Source: Otis tarda (taxonomy: Eukaryota > Chordata > Aves > Otidiformes > Otididae). Taken from it: a DNA stretch of 64,000 nt. Positions 25,344-35,648 of this stretch are shown here, piece by piece (within the stretch, counting starts at the first letter, position 1; every line of letters begins with the position of its first letter). Made by a program: the position numbers and the translations under genes. The notes beneath the pieces are model-generated. The model was not told where the DNA came from. It did not search any database and saw only the letters and a list, made by a program, of their open reading frames with translations. The DNA lies in contig CM048554.1 in assembly GCA_026413225.1 (NCBI GenBank), positions 53,899,463 through 53,963,462 on the forward strand. The letters run 5' to 3'.

Positions 25344-28300
25344 CCCTCCCTATCCACTCGTTCATTCCTCTTTCTGTAGTAGTTTATTTCCTCCTCCCAT
25401 TCATCCTTTCTCATATTTTCTTTTTTGTGATGATTTTATTTTCTCTGAATTTATTTTCTTCTGTTCTGTTTATTTTCTTTCTTTTCCATCTTTTTCCTTT
25501 CAAATCTATGCAAAAGGGTATAAAGGTATTGTCTTGCATCTCTTCCAGCTGTACATGGCATGTTTGACATTGCCTCAGGAGTAAGAGTGTGGCCTGATTT
25601 GTGTGAAAAGGGAAAGCAATGTAGTCACTGAGCTTAAACACATGGGTAATCTATGGATCAATGGAGAACTTTCTTCCTGTAAGTAAGCAGTAACGGGGCA
25701 AGAGGGATATCTCTTGTTTAACTAAGATACTTTATGTACAGTAATTGTTAGAGTCTATTGGTGATTAGGGTTTTGTTGATAGAAGCTGTGGTTAGCTGGT
25801 GCCTTTGAAAATCAGGTTATTTATTTTAGTGTCTAAATATGCACTTGAAAATTTTGGCCCAGGCAATTCGCTCAAGGTCATTATCCTGACTCAGGGACAG
25901 AACTGGGAAGAGAGCTCAAATCTTTTCAGCTCTCCCTTCCTATTGATATTCTGTACAGTTTCAGTAAAGCAGATGTTTATATATTCAGATTATATACCAG
26001 ATTATAATGAAGTAAGTGATCAGAATTAATTTGGGAGGAGTTAAAAGCAGGTCCTGTAAAGTGGCACAGCCACTTCATGGCAGTTTCTGGAGTGAGACAG
26101 ACCCAGGGCAGAAGAAAGGGTCTAAGCTGCATGGGAGCAACTACGCAAACTATTCCTGCCTTCACAACACGATGAACCTTTTCTTTTACACCCTGTCTCG
26201 GTCAGTTCCTGGGACTGTATGGGCACAGCTGAGAGAGTAAGTGTAAGCTGCAACTGCTGCACATGGAGCCCTGAGATGAGCAGACCTGAAGTTTAAGGCC
26301 CCAAATTGCTAACTGCTCTAAGGAAGAGCAAGCCAGGTTGATCGTAGTTCGTTTGCACCATAGTTCCTGTGAAGATTAGAAGGGTTTCATATGTCAGTGT
26401 AAGACTTTGAATGTATTATTCAAATTACCACTGTGAGAGCATTTCTCAGAGGACATGAAACAATGTTAAGAAACCAGTTCCCATCCACTTTCCTTAGGAA
26501 ACCAGACAACTGTGTTCTGTAATTGCTGTGGTTTCTGGATCGGTTTCAAGACAAGCCCATGCAATAGTTTATTTTCATGTTCCATTATGAATCAGAGCTT
26601 TTTCTTATTTAGGACAGCATGTGTTTAAGAGTTTAGCAGCCTGGGAACATAGTGAAATCCAGAGGTATGATTTCCTACCACAAGGGACTGAAATCAAGCA
26701 GTGCAGCCTCTGAAGAGTTTCGAGAGCCAGTCTTTCAAGTCTGCTGCACATCATTATTTTCAAATCCCTTCCACTGGATTTGCGGAATGTGGACTTCATT
26801 GAAAACACCATTTTCCTGTAGTCTGCCTTTGAGGTATTCTAACAGATCTGGTCAAACTAAGTAAGTATCTCAAATTAATTTCCAGGTCATCTATGTCTCT
26901 GCTCTGATTGTAGTAATTTATTTCTAGTTTTGCTGTCACAGAGGAAAATATTCCTCACTCTATTTGAGAATCAAAGCAGAGAAGAGGGACTAGGCACTGA
27001 GGTTTTGCTCAGATCAATGAAAAATGGACTCTGAATTATTTTTGTGCCTTTGAAAGTCTTCTCCATGTGCATGATTTGTCAAAAGATCCAGGATTCTCTC
27101 CTGGCAGCTGCTGAAGCTAACAACCATGCTACATAAATAAAGCAAATTTTAGTCACCATGTCTTTACTATAGTTATTCAACCTGGAAAGCTGACAGATAT
27201 CAGTTTCAAATGCGTTGGATTTCCTGCAGAACTTCGTGTTGTATCCAAAATTAAGGTTCAGAAATGCATTTGGTTGCTATGTGGAAATGTTGGCCATTCC
27301 TGGTTTAATGCTTTTGAGTAAGCAAATGGCTAGGTAAGAAAAAAAAAAAAAGAAACAACTGAAGTTTGTGTTTCACGCTTCAGGTGACCTGGCCAAGTGT
27401 GGCTAGATTCCCTTTTAAAATCAAATGACCATGATGCATCTCCCAGGGTCCTGTAGTACGAATGCTAAAAGGATTAAAACTAGTCAGGTCACACAGCTTT
27501 ATTTTACTTTTTACAAGGACCATGTTAAATCTGAGACTTTATACCTTTTGTTTCCATAGATATGAGTACATGGCAGGAAATTACATAATTTAACCTGTAC
27601 CGTGAAGTAAAATACCCCTTTGTGTTCTGTTTTGGAGTAAAATACACAAGGAAATGTATTTTCTCCAATTCTTTCCTACTGAAGTATTTTTCATTAAAAA
27701 GTAATAACATACCAAAAAAAAGTTACAAAAGCAATACAACGATAATATAAATATTTAAGTGAAAACAGCTTTGTAGTAACTGCTTGAGTAAAAGCAGTCT
27801 ATCTACACACCCTCTTTTCTGAACATTGCAGCATTGTTTGAAGGCAAAAGAAAATTAGGGGGCTATTTTGATATTTGTTATTACACAGTTATCAAAGATG
27901 TAACAAGGTGCCCAATATAGACAGAAGGGGAATGGAATGAATAGGATAAATAATAAACCAGCATAAATAATAAACAGCTCACTGTGGTTTTTTTTTTAAA
28001 AAGTTAATGATTTTAAATGTTATTAACATCTAAAATCTTTTAAAATGCATTGCAAATACTCTATAGCCCTTTAAGACCATTCTTAGAAGAGATGGCAGAA
28101 CTCTTAAGACAAAGAAAAGATGCCTGCAAAGTTTGATGCAATGTTTACAGCCAGTTAAGCCTGGCTGTTTCTGTTTAAAAAGGATGAACATTAAGCATCA
28201 GGATAAGGGATTATAGTCTGATCCAGATCGTCATTTCCAAGAAGATTGTTTTATACCTCTTGAATCTCCTCAGACATCCTCCTCCAACGTCAGCCCAGGT

Positions 28301-31300
28301 CACCCAGAGCTCAGGCAGGCAGGTCTGGTGCTGTTGCTGGACCCATTCAGAAAACCACTTCATCATCCTTTTGATCACGGCACTAGTGTGTTGTTAACAT
28401 CAAGGGAAAAAGCTATGTGCAACTAATTATTTTGAAACTGAATACATCTAGGTTCCATGGTGTAAAACCTGCTGACACGCAATAACCCCAAAGTCACTTC
28501 AGCAGCAGATGTTACGGATGGAAAACAACTATATAAGCAGTTTAGCTCATTTTCCTGCTGTTGCAGGTATCTTTTTTCCAATCAATATATTTGCTAAGGC
28601 ACTGCCCAACTTAATTTTAAATATCCCAGTGAGGACTAATGGAAGCCTTTGGGCAGTTACTCCACCCTCTATCAGATGTATCAAATTAGAGAAGTCTAAA
28701 GCATTTATCCGTGCTATCTTGTCGTCTCTGTGCATGTTATGACCTAATTTTGTCTTCTACAATCTTGCACTGTTTTTTGTAACTTCCCGTGCAAGGAACA
28801 GCCCTTTGTCTTTCTTGCACTAAAGTAACTAATTACTGTTTTGCACGACAGCTCACAATGCTTGCATGACAGCTCACAGCAGAAGAGGTTCCTTTTAGAT
28901 CTCACTCATCTTGGTCTTTCATCTTTATTTTTGGCCTGCAGAAAAAAAAACATCTTCCAGCAAAGTTAGTAATGCAAATTATCCAACTTTCATTAACATG
29001 TATTTCAAAATCTTTCTGCCTTTGCAGCTTCTCCTGGTAATAGAAATAAATTATATTTGCTAGAATATAGTGTTATTTTTTCTCTATCTATTTGAGTTGG
29101 GGAAAAGTGATTTGTTTTCTCTTTTTCTTAGTGAAAGAGGAAAGTCTGTTCAGTGAAGCGAAAGTTATTAGAGTTAAAATTAACTGGAGGCAATACAATC
29201 CATAATTAAGCCAGGCTACTCACGGCCACAGATGCAATATGAATAGTCTTGCAAGTGTATTAGCATAACAGGAAAATGAGGGCATTTCTAAATTATTGGA
29301 AGTCCACTTGCTACACAAACTTAGCACAGAATCTGTAAGGGGTAGAGGACATGCACCAAACTTTCAGAAGTTCATAGAGCCGTTTAGCCTGAAAGCTGCA
29401 TCAACATGGAGCCCAGCTTTCTTCATAGCACCATGTACATTAAAAGCTTCAGCTGCCACATTTTGCTCCAGCGTGCCTGACGCCTCTCTGGCACACAGAT
29501 TCCCTTCTGCTGGACAGATGTGCTCTGGGGCAGGCAGCTGAGAGGGTCGCACGCCGAGCCCTCAGTGTGACATTTGCTGGAGCACATTGGGCAAAGCCCA
29601 GCTCGGCAGCAGGCACTGCTGAGGGCAGGGAGAGCCTGGGCAGCCCCTCAGAGCCTCGCTGGAACTACCTGGCCCAGAGGAGGGCTCTCACTTGCATCGC
29701 TGAGGTGGGAAAAACATACTCTAAAAAAAAGCTGATAAACTTTACAGTGTAAACACACAACTGCAAGGAGAGAGGAGAAAAGCAGCATTTTAACTAGAAA
29801 GATAAGTGGGCTCTTATTAGAAAATTAAGCAGTGCTCCTACGAAATACAGCTATTTCTCAGCAATGAGGATATTCCTCCATAAAATGGACTGTGGTGTAA
29901 AGCAAGCAATTTAGGGCCGTATGCTTATTTATCTGATTCAGCAGCATTTGCTAAATGTCAGCGTTTTTGCTAGCAGCCTTTTCTGTAGCCGTCAGAGTGG
30001 TAACAAATCCTGCTTCCCCAACTACAAACAAGGCACAGACTAGGGCGGCGGGGAGGAGACTGACGAGGGGACAGAAAAAGCTGTATTTAAACAGTTGTGT
30101 TTGCTTTTCTGTTAAAAAAAAAAAAAAATCTTGGAGATCTCTTTTCTGACAGAACACTGGCACTTTGCAAACACTGCCAACACAAACCCTGTGAGCAAGC
30201 CAGCTGACATCAGCTGACCAAGGACATGGTGGGACTTTGGACATTTTATCCACTCCTCTTCAAACAGGCAGCCTTTTGTCTAGGCCATTTGACCAAAACA
30301 AGCCCATGAGTAAAAGCAGAAGCCTTCTTATGGAAGATGTGCTTAAGTTGATGCTGTTTAAGATACACAGCACCAGAAGTTACATGAACTGAGCTCTAGA
30401 TCAAACCAGGTTTGCAATATCTCTCTCAAATAAAATGGGATTTTTACTGCACTGGATACATTGTGGGATAAATGCATAAGGGAACATTCTCCCCATTGCT
30501 GTCTGGGGCTTCCCCACCACATTTGTGAGAGGAACTCAACAGGACGTGTGATCTGTAAGATGTTTCCACTGGAAATGGCCAGTTCGTTCTTGCCTAAACC
30601 AGTGATGAGGAAAAGCAGGCTCATGTCCTTGCCTAGATTAAATGGCTTGGATAATTTCTGTAGAACTGAAGCAGATGACTTTTTGCACCACAAAGCTTGC
30701 TACTGAAACTGGCTCTTTAGCTGGCAGGCAGAGTAAACGTTAGGGGCTAAGGCTGTGGTTGCAGTGTCTTTGGTATGAGGTCCGTGCACTATCATGTCAG
30801 ATGAAGCATATTTCAGCTCAGACATGGGACACAAAGTTGTATTTCCCAGAATCATATTAGGCAGAGTTCACAACAGGGCTATAAAGTCCATTTTATGATT
30901 TTATGCTCTCTGCCGGAGGGATGCATGGAAATGCGTATGTAAGGACAGGTAAGTCAGAGGATACCTGGCTGAGCACAAAGCCTTTTGGCACAAAAATTAA
31001 GATGGAGAACCTTTTGGAACAAATCAGAACCAGCAGAAAGGATTTCGTGCAGATCAATGCTCTGCATTCAGTGTCTCTGCTGTTTTCAGTCTGGCCCTGG
31101 GAGCCAGATAAAAGCTGGATGTTTTGTGTTATCAGGCCATATCTTATGAAACTTTTGCATGCCAGATCCTTGCAGAGCTGGCTGAGGCCGAGGAGAGCAC
31201 ACATGCAAACTCCAGTGAGCGGTACCGGCCCCACGGAAGTCCTGGGTGCTGTTGTTCTGGCTCGGTACGCTGAGCAAGCTATTCATGCCTAATGAATGAG

Positions 31301-32937
31301 CGGCTGTCTCTAGAGGGAGAGGAGGATGGAAAGCCACTGCCCTGGCAAGATGGTTTCCCGATATCTTTCAGCAGGCACATGCAATTTTCAAGGAACAAGT
31401 ATAGTACAAATCAGAACATTTCTAGACCAGGCTGGTGGCTGGTGGTGTTTGGAGCTGAAGTGGCAAACAAATGTGAGAATAACCCTGCGGCCTGCTCGCT
31501 TGATCTTTGTGCCAGAGGAATTTATTGAATTTCTCAAAGGTCCTGCCTCTGTGGATGAACAGAGTCTTATTGAGGAATTGCCGCTAGTCATTTTGCATCG
31601 TCCCTGGAGCCAAACAGGGTGGACAGAGTGAGGCATACATTGCCCTTCTCTCCTTATGTATAGGCAACATCAACATACAGGGCTGCCTCTGTAGCGGGGG
31701 GGGGACGAGTGTTGGGCTGTGTCGCAGCCCCAGCCGTGCTTGCATGGAGGGCAGGCTGAACCACAAGCCCGGCAAATGCTGTCTTTCGCAGACACCTCAC
31801 TCTTGTTCTGCGCTGAAGGTGGTGCGCAGTTTGAGAGATGGGAAATGGAATCGCTTTTTGCCTCGGTCGCTATTTAGAAATCAGGTGTAAACCCAGGCTA
31901 AGTGAAATCAAGCCGACAGTGGGGCAGCTTTCCAGGGGTGGGCTTGGTGAGCTGCATGCTCACTGTCGGGGCTTGTTTGATACAGGACTGGTCCCTGCAG
32001 AGGAACAGGGGTCCCACCATCAGCACAGACTGTGCCAGTCAAGAAGGAACCCAAAGATGCCTGAAATCCCACTTAAAGGAGTGTAGCCTGGATTTAAAAT
32101 GCTGGTGGGAATATTAAGTTTGAAGCACTGGCTGGTGGCTGCTGGCATGTATAGGTGAAGCAGCGCAAGAAGGGCATGCCTTCCTGCACAGCCTGCGGTT
32201 TACTTCCACTTTTGAAACCTCTAGCCCAACACTGGGCATGACCAGCCTATTCTGCGGTGTTTTGTTAGCTGTGTGAAACTCGGTCTGCTTAAGACTGAAA
32301 AAGAATATGAAACAGAACTTCTACTTGAATTCTTTTTTAACTCAGCAAGTTTATACCTGCGTCTTAACCACTGCCATTTTTACTTCTACACTCCTAGATT
32401 CAAAAGACCGTGACTTTGGGAAAAACAGATCAAAATCGATATAGAGATGTGCTCCTATTTCTGTACCATAGGCCTGTTGCACAAATCAGGGCATTTCTTG
32501 GGGCACACAAAAATCGTTGCCTTTCACATCACTCAAGAAGAGATTGCTCTAATATGGGGCCAATTGTAATGCAAAATAATTATGTTCATGGAAATTCAAG
32601 TCCTGAAGAATTAAATGTTCAGATTTTCACTGACATACTGCAAACACATTTGAAACATTCATGTTTCTCAAGATAATAGCTACGTAATTGGGCTAAGCCT
32701 TTCACACTTTCTCTTTGAACCCATTGGATTTATTTACCAAAAATCATTGCATAGATATGCCCAGCAAATATCTTAGAGAACCATTTGTAACTAAATTAAA
32801 AGCTTGAATACAGAAATTCTCTTCACTAAGTACTGGCTTTTATTAAAAGAGCAAGTTGCTCATACTTCATCCCTTGCAGCCTCTTTAAATCCTCTGTTTG
32901 ACATTTTGAATGTGCCATGTGGGTTCTAATACACATT

Positions 32938-33147
32938 ACACAAAACCAGCTATTATAAAATTCCTGACTTTTTCTTGTTTGCATGACAAAGGGAGAATGG
33001 CAAATCCTCCAATTGGACCAGATAATCACTCTCCTGTGAAAAGCCTACAATCCACATCCTCTGTTTTCTTCTTAGCTGAGCTTCAACTGTGTTTGGTCAA
33101 TAATTTTATTTTACCTGTGAAGGCCATAAATCACTTTCCAATACACA
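32938..33147 (+). promoter_or_regulatory. Cluster of three FoxH1-type sites upstream of LEFTY (candidate Nodal-responsive enhancer)
   Basis: AATACACA at 32938-32945, AATCCACA at 33049-33056 and AATACACA at 33140-33147 all fit the FoxH1 core AATMMACA in one orientation within 210 bases. CAGAC Smad-type half sites follow at about 33174 and 33203. The cluster lies about 2.1-2.3 kb upstream of the LEFTY TATA box. Vertebrate Lefty genes are driven on the left side by FoxH1/Smad enhancers. The assignment is inference from motif spacing and position. Confidence 0.4.
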
Positions 33148-33149
33148 TT

Positions 33150-35240
33150 GGACAGTGAAGAGTCCTGGTAGATCAGACATCAGCCGCAGGAGAAATCACA
33201 TCCAGACTCAGGAAAGCTGGGTGCTGCTAGAGCAATCAGGGGTTTTCATTTCATGTTATCATGGTTTTTTGAAGAGCCCTCACTACACAATAGGAACACT
33301 CTCCAGAGTGAAGACTAATTGGATCGATAAAGGTTTACAGGATCAAGTCTTCTGACGTGAGAGAGAAACCATTACAAATCCATGAAGTGCAGTTTTATCC
33401 GGGTGACTGTCACTATATAAACATAACAAATTCACTGTTGGAACAGAGTTAGCCAACATTAGCGTATCTGAAGCAAACTTTGTCAACCACCTGAACATTA
33501 TTTAGATGCTGTTTCCAACCCAAGCCTCCAAAGTGGTTCATTGTATGACTGCGTTTGTCCCATCACATGAGAATCAGTAAGGAGCTTTCCTAAAGGGCTG
33601 AGAGGGTCACAAAGATTTCAGAAAAAAAGTCCTTCCCTCCTCTTATTCACAAGAGCAGGAGTTTTTGACATGAGTTGAAGTTGAGGCGGTCAAATGAAGT
33701 GGATGTTTTTCACTCCTATTTGTGCCTTGGGAATGAATATAACAGAAAACATTGATTCATTCAGAGAAAGATGCTACACAAAGGGAAAGATTAAAGAATT
33801 TACTGCCTCGGGCCGTGCACAAACTGTTAGTTTGTAGTCTATGTTTCCATTTTAGCCTTAAAACGCAATTCAACTAAATAAGGTGCCCCTTTAACGTCTA
33901 ATGGAGGCTTTATCATGTTTAAGGAAACAAGTTTCTTAAAGGGTTATATAGACAAAATGAGCAGTAACAGAAGGGTTTAGTTAGGCTCTTTCAGATGCCT
34001 TTATTGCCTTCCTCTGCGTACAAAACAGGCTGCCTCAGCTGACCCTTGTTTTAATGAGGGATGAACCACAATGGAGTGCTTTTGTACAAGTTCATTACAT
34101 CGGGTCCTCCAGACAGACTTTTCTCAGGGCACACCATTCAGCCTGGACCTTGGATGAAACGGGACCGATTTAAAAATCATTTACGGGGCATATAAAATCG
34201 AAAGAACTTTTGATGCTGAAGACATTTGTATGTATGCTCAGGCGTGTTACTGCTGGAGAGGATGAGAATCTGCCCCAAGTGCCATGCTCCTTCACACTTT
34301 TATCAATCACGTTTTGTTTTTTTCAATTCACGTCTCCTGGATTTGGTTTCAAAAGTAGACTTACACATCTTACGCCACCGAAGGCCAGGGAAGCAAAAGG
34401 ATGTGAGCTTCAAGTTTAAAGGTTGACTTCAAGGCAAACATCCAGCCCCCTTGCCCAGCCTCCAGGTCAGCTTCGCTCTCCAGAGACAGCTCTCTGCTGT
34501 GGTTGTTAAGAGCGTTCAAAAAGCCAATATTCTTCATTCCTGCTGTGGAAAAGCAGAGTGGTTTCTTATGTTCGCTGAAAGGCAATCTGCCTTTATATAA
34601 AGGCGCCTTCTTTTAAGCACAAGTATTGTGAAAGCCACAGGAATCCATAAAGAGTGATGGGACATTTCTCTAAAATGTCAGGCCTGTACATCTTCCACCT
34701 TCTGTGACTCAGAAGCAGCGTAAAAAGCCATAAACCATTCAACTGCTGTGATTCACTGCCCTGATTCATACGCTTGATACAAATATACAGAGATCGAAGT
34801 GGTACCTACCCCCCCAAAAAAAGATTTTAAATGATTTTTCAATGCTTGCCATAAAGATGGACTTCCAGCTAAAGCATTATTCTCTTGATTTATATTGACT
34901 ATTTTAGGTAGCGAGTCCTCTGCAGTAAAGATTGATGCTTCCTTTAAAAATCATATGGTGCAGTAAATAAAGCAATGTACTCTGCAGATGTGTTCCCTCC
35001 CTGACCTAGGCTGAACATGAGACACTGATCACTCAGGGGTTTTCTGGACAGAAGTTCACAAGGAGTTAAAAAATGATGGAAACTTCTTCACTGTGAAGGA
35101 ATCTGGAAGCTCCCCTAAATTTTCTTGTATTAACTTTGCAGTAGATGAAGGTGTTAAACTGGCATGTGTCTACTGATGGGGAAGTGATCCTTTTAAGTTC
35201 TCTGCTTCATCCCCACTTGTGGAATTTGTTGTGCCAGTGG
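33150..35240. other. LEFTY upstream region
   Basis: AT-rich unique sequence leading to the LEFTY promoter. No repeat family or gene was recognised; apart from the FoxH1 cluster just upstream, I see no distinct element. Confidence 0.5.
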
Positions 35241-35252
35241 GATGAGGCTGGC

Positions 35253-35258
35253 TATAAA
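35253..35258 (+). promoter_or_regulatory. LEFTY2: TATA box of LEFTY
   Basis: GGCTATAAAACC lies about 130 bases before the start codon and predicts transcription start near 35280-35285, giving a 5'UTR of about 100 bases. A TATA promoter without a CpG island fits a tightly restricted developmental gene. Confidence 0.8.
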
Positions 35259-35383
35259 ACCCCGGCACAGGGGACCTCCGTCCCGTGCAGGCAGCCTGCC
35301 ACCGCATCTCTGCTGAGAGCAGCCCTGGGGAGATCCCCCCTTCATCTCTGCTGGGCAGGCGGCTGCTTTTGCGACAGAGGAGG

Positions 35384-35648
35384 ATGGATGCGAGGTTCAC
35401 CGGGATGCTCTGCGTGCTCTGCCTGGTCATCACGGTCCAAGCATTTACCCAGGAAGGGTTCAAGGAGGCACTGCTGAAACAGCTGGGGCTCTCTGAGGTC
35501 CCTAAACTTCATAAGAGAGACTTGGTGGATCTGGTTATCCCAGACCACATAAAGAACAAATACATCTCCATGCTGAAGCGCCACAGGGTGAAGCGCCGAG
35601 CTTTGCCAAGCCTGGCCGGCATCCTCAGGGGGATCCCTGGCAACGCAG
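35384..35648 (+). CDS. LEFTY2: LEFTY exon 1 coding part (residues 1-89)
   Basis: Holds the signal peptide, KEALLKQLGLSEVPKLHKRDLVDL, and the basic run HRVKRR containing the furin-type RVKR. Ends with one base of G89 at a GTAACG donor. Confidence 0.94.

Larger units (their letters stand above)
20045..32900. other. Intergenic DNA between TMEM63A and LEFTY
   Basis: No gene with convincing splice structure or recognisable protein was found here. It is mostly AT-rich unique sequence. Two stretches stand out and are described separately: an open frame at 20715-20951 and a GC-rich islet at about 24.8-25.3 kb. Short open frames elsewhere look random. Confidence 0.6.

Noticed and set aside
25061..25567. 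168-codon plus-strand frame
   Set aside because: The second half is a phenylalanine/serine/leucine-rich pyrimidine tract and the first half overlaps the GC islet; no protein family seen.
35285..35383. In-frame N-terminal extension of LEFTY
   Set aside because: It starts with GTG at the predicted cap site; the TATA box position and the signal peptide support ATG 35384.
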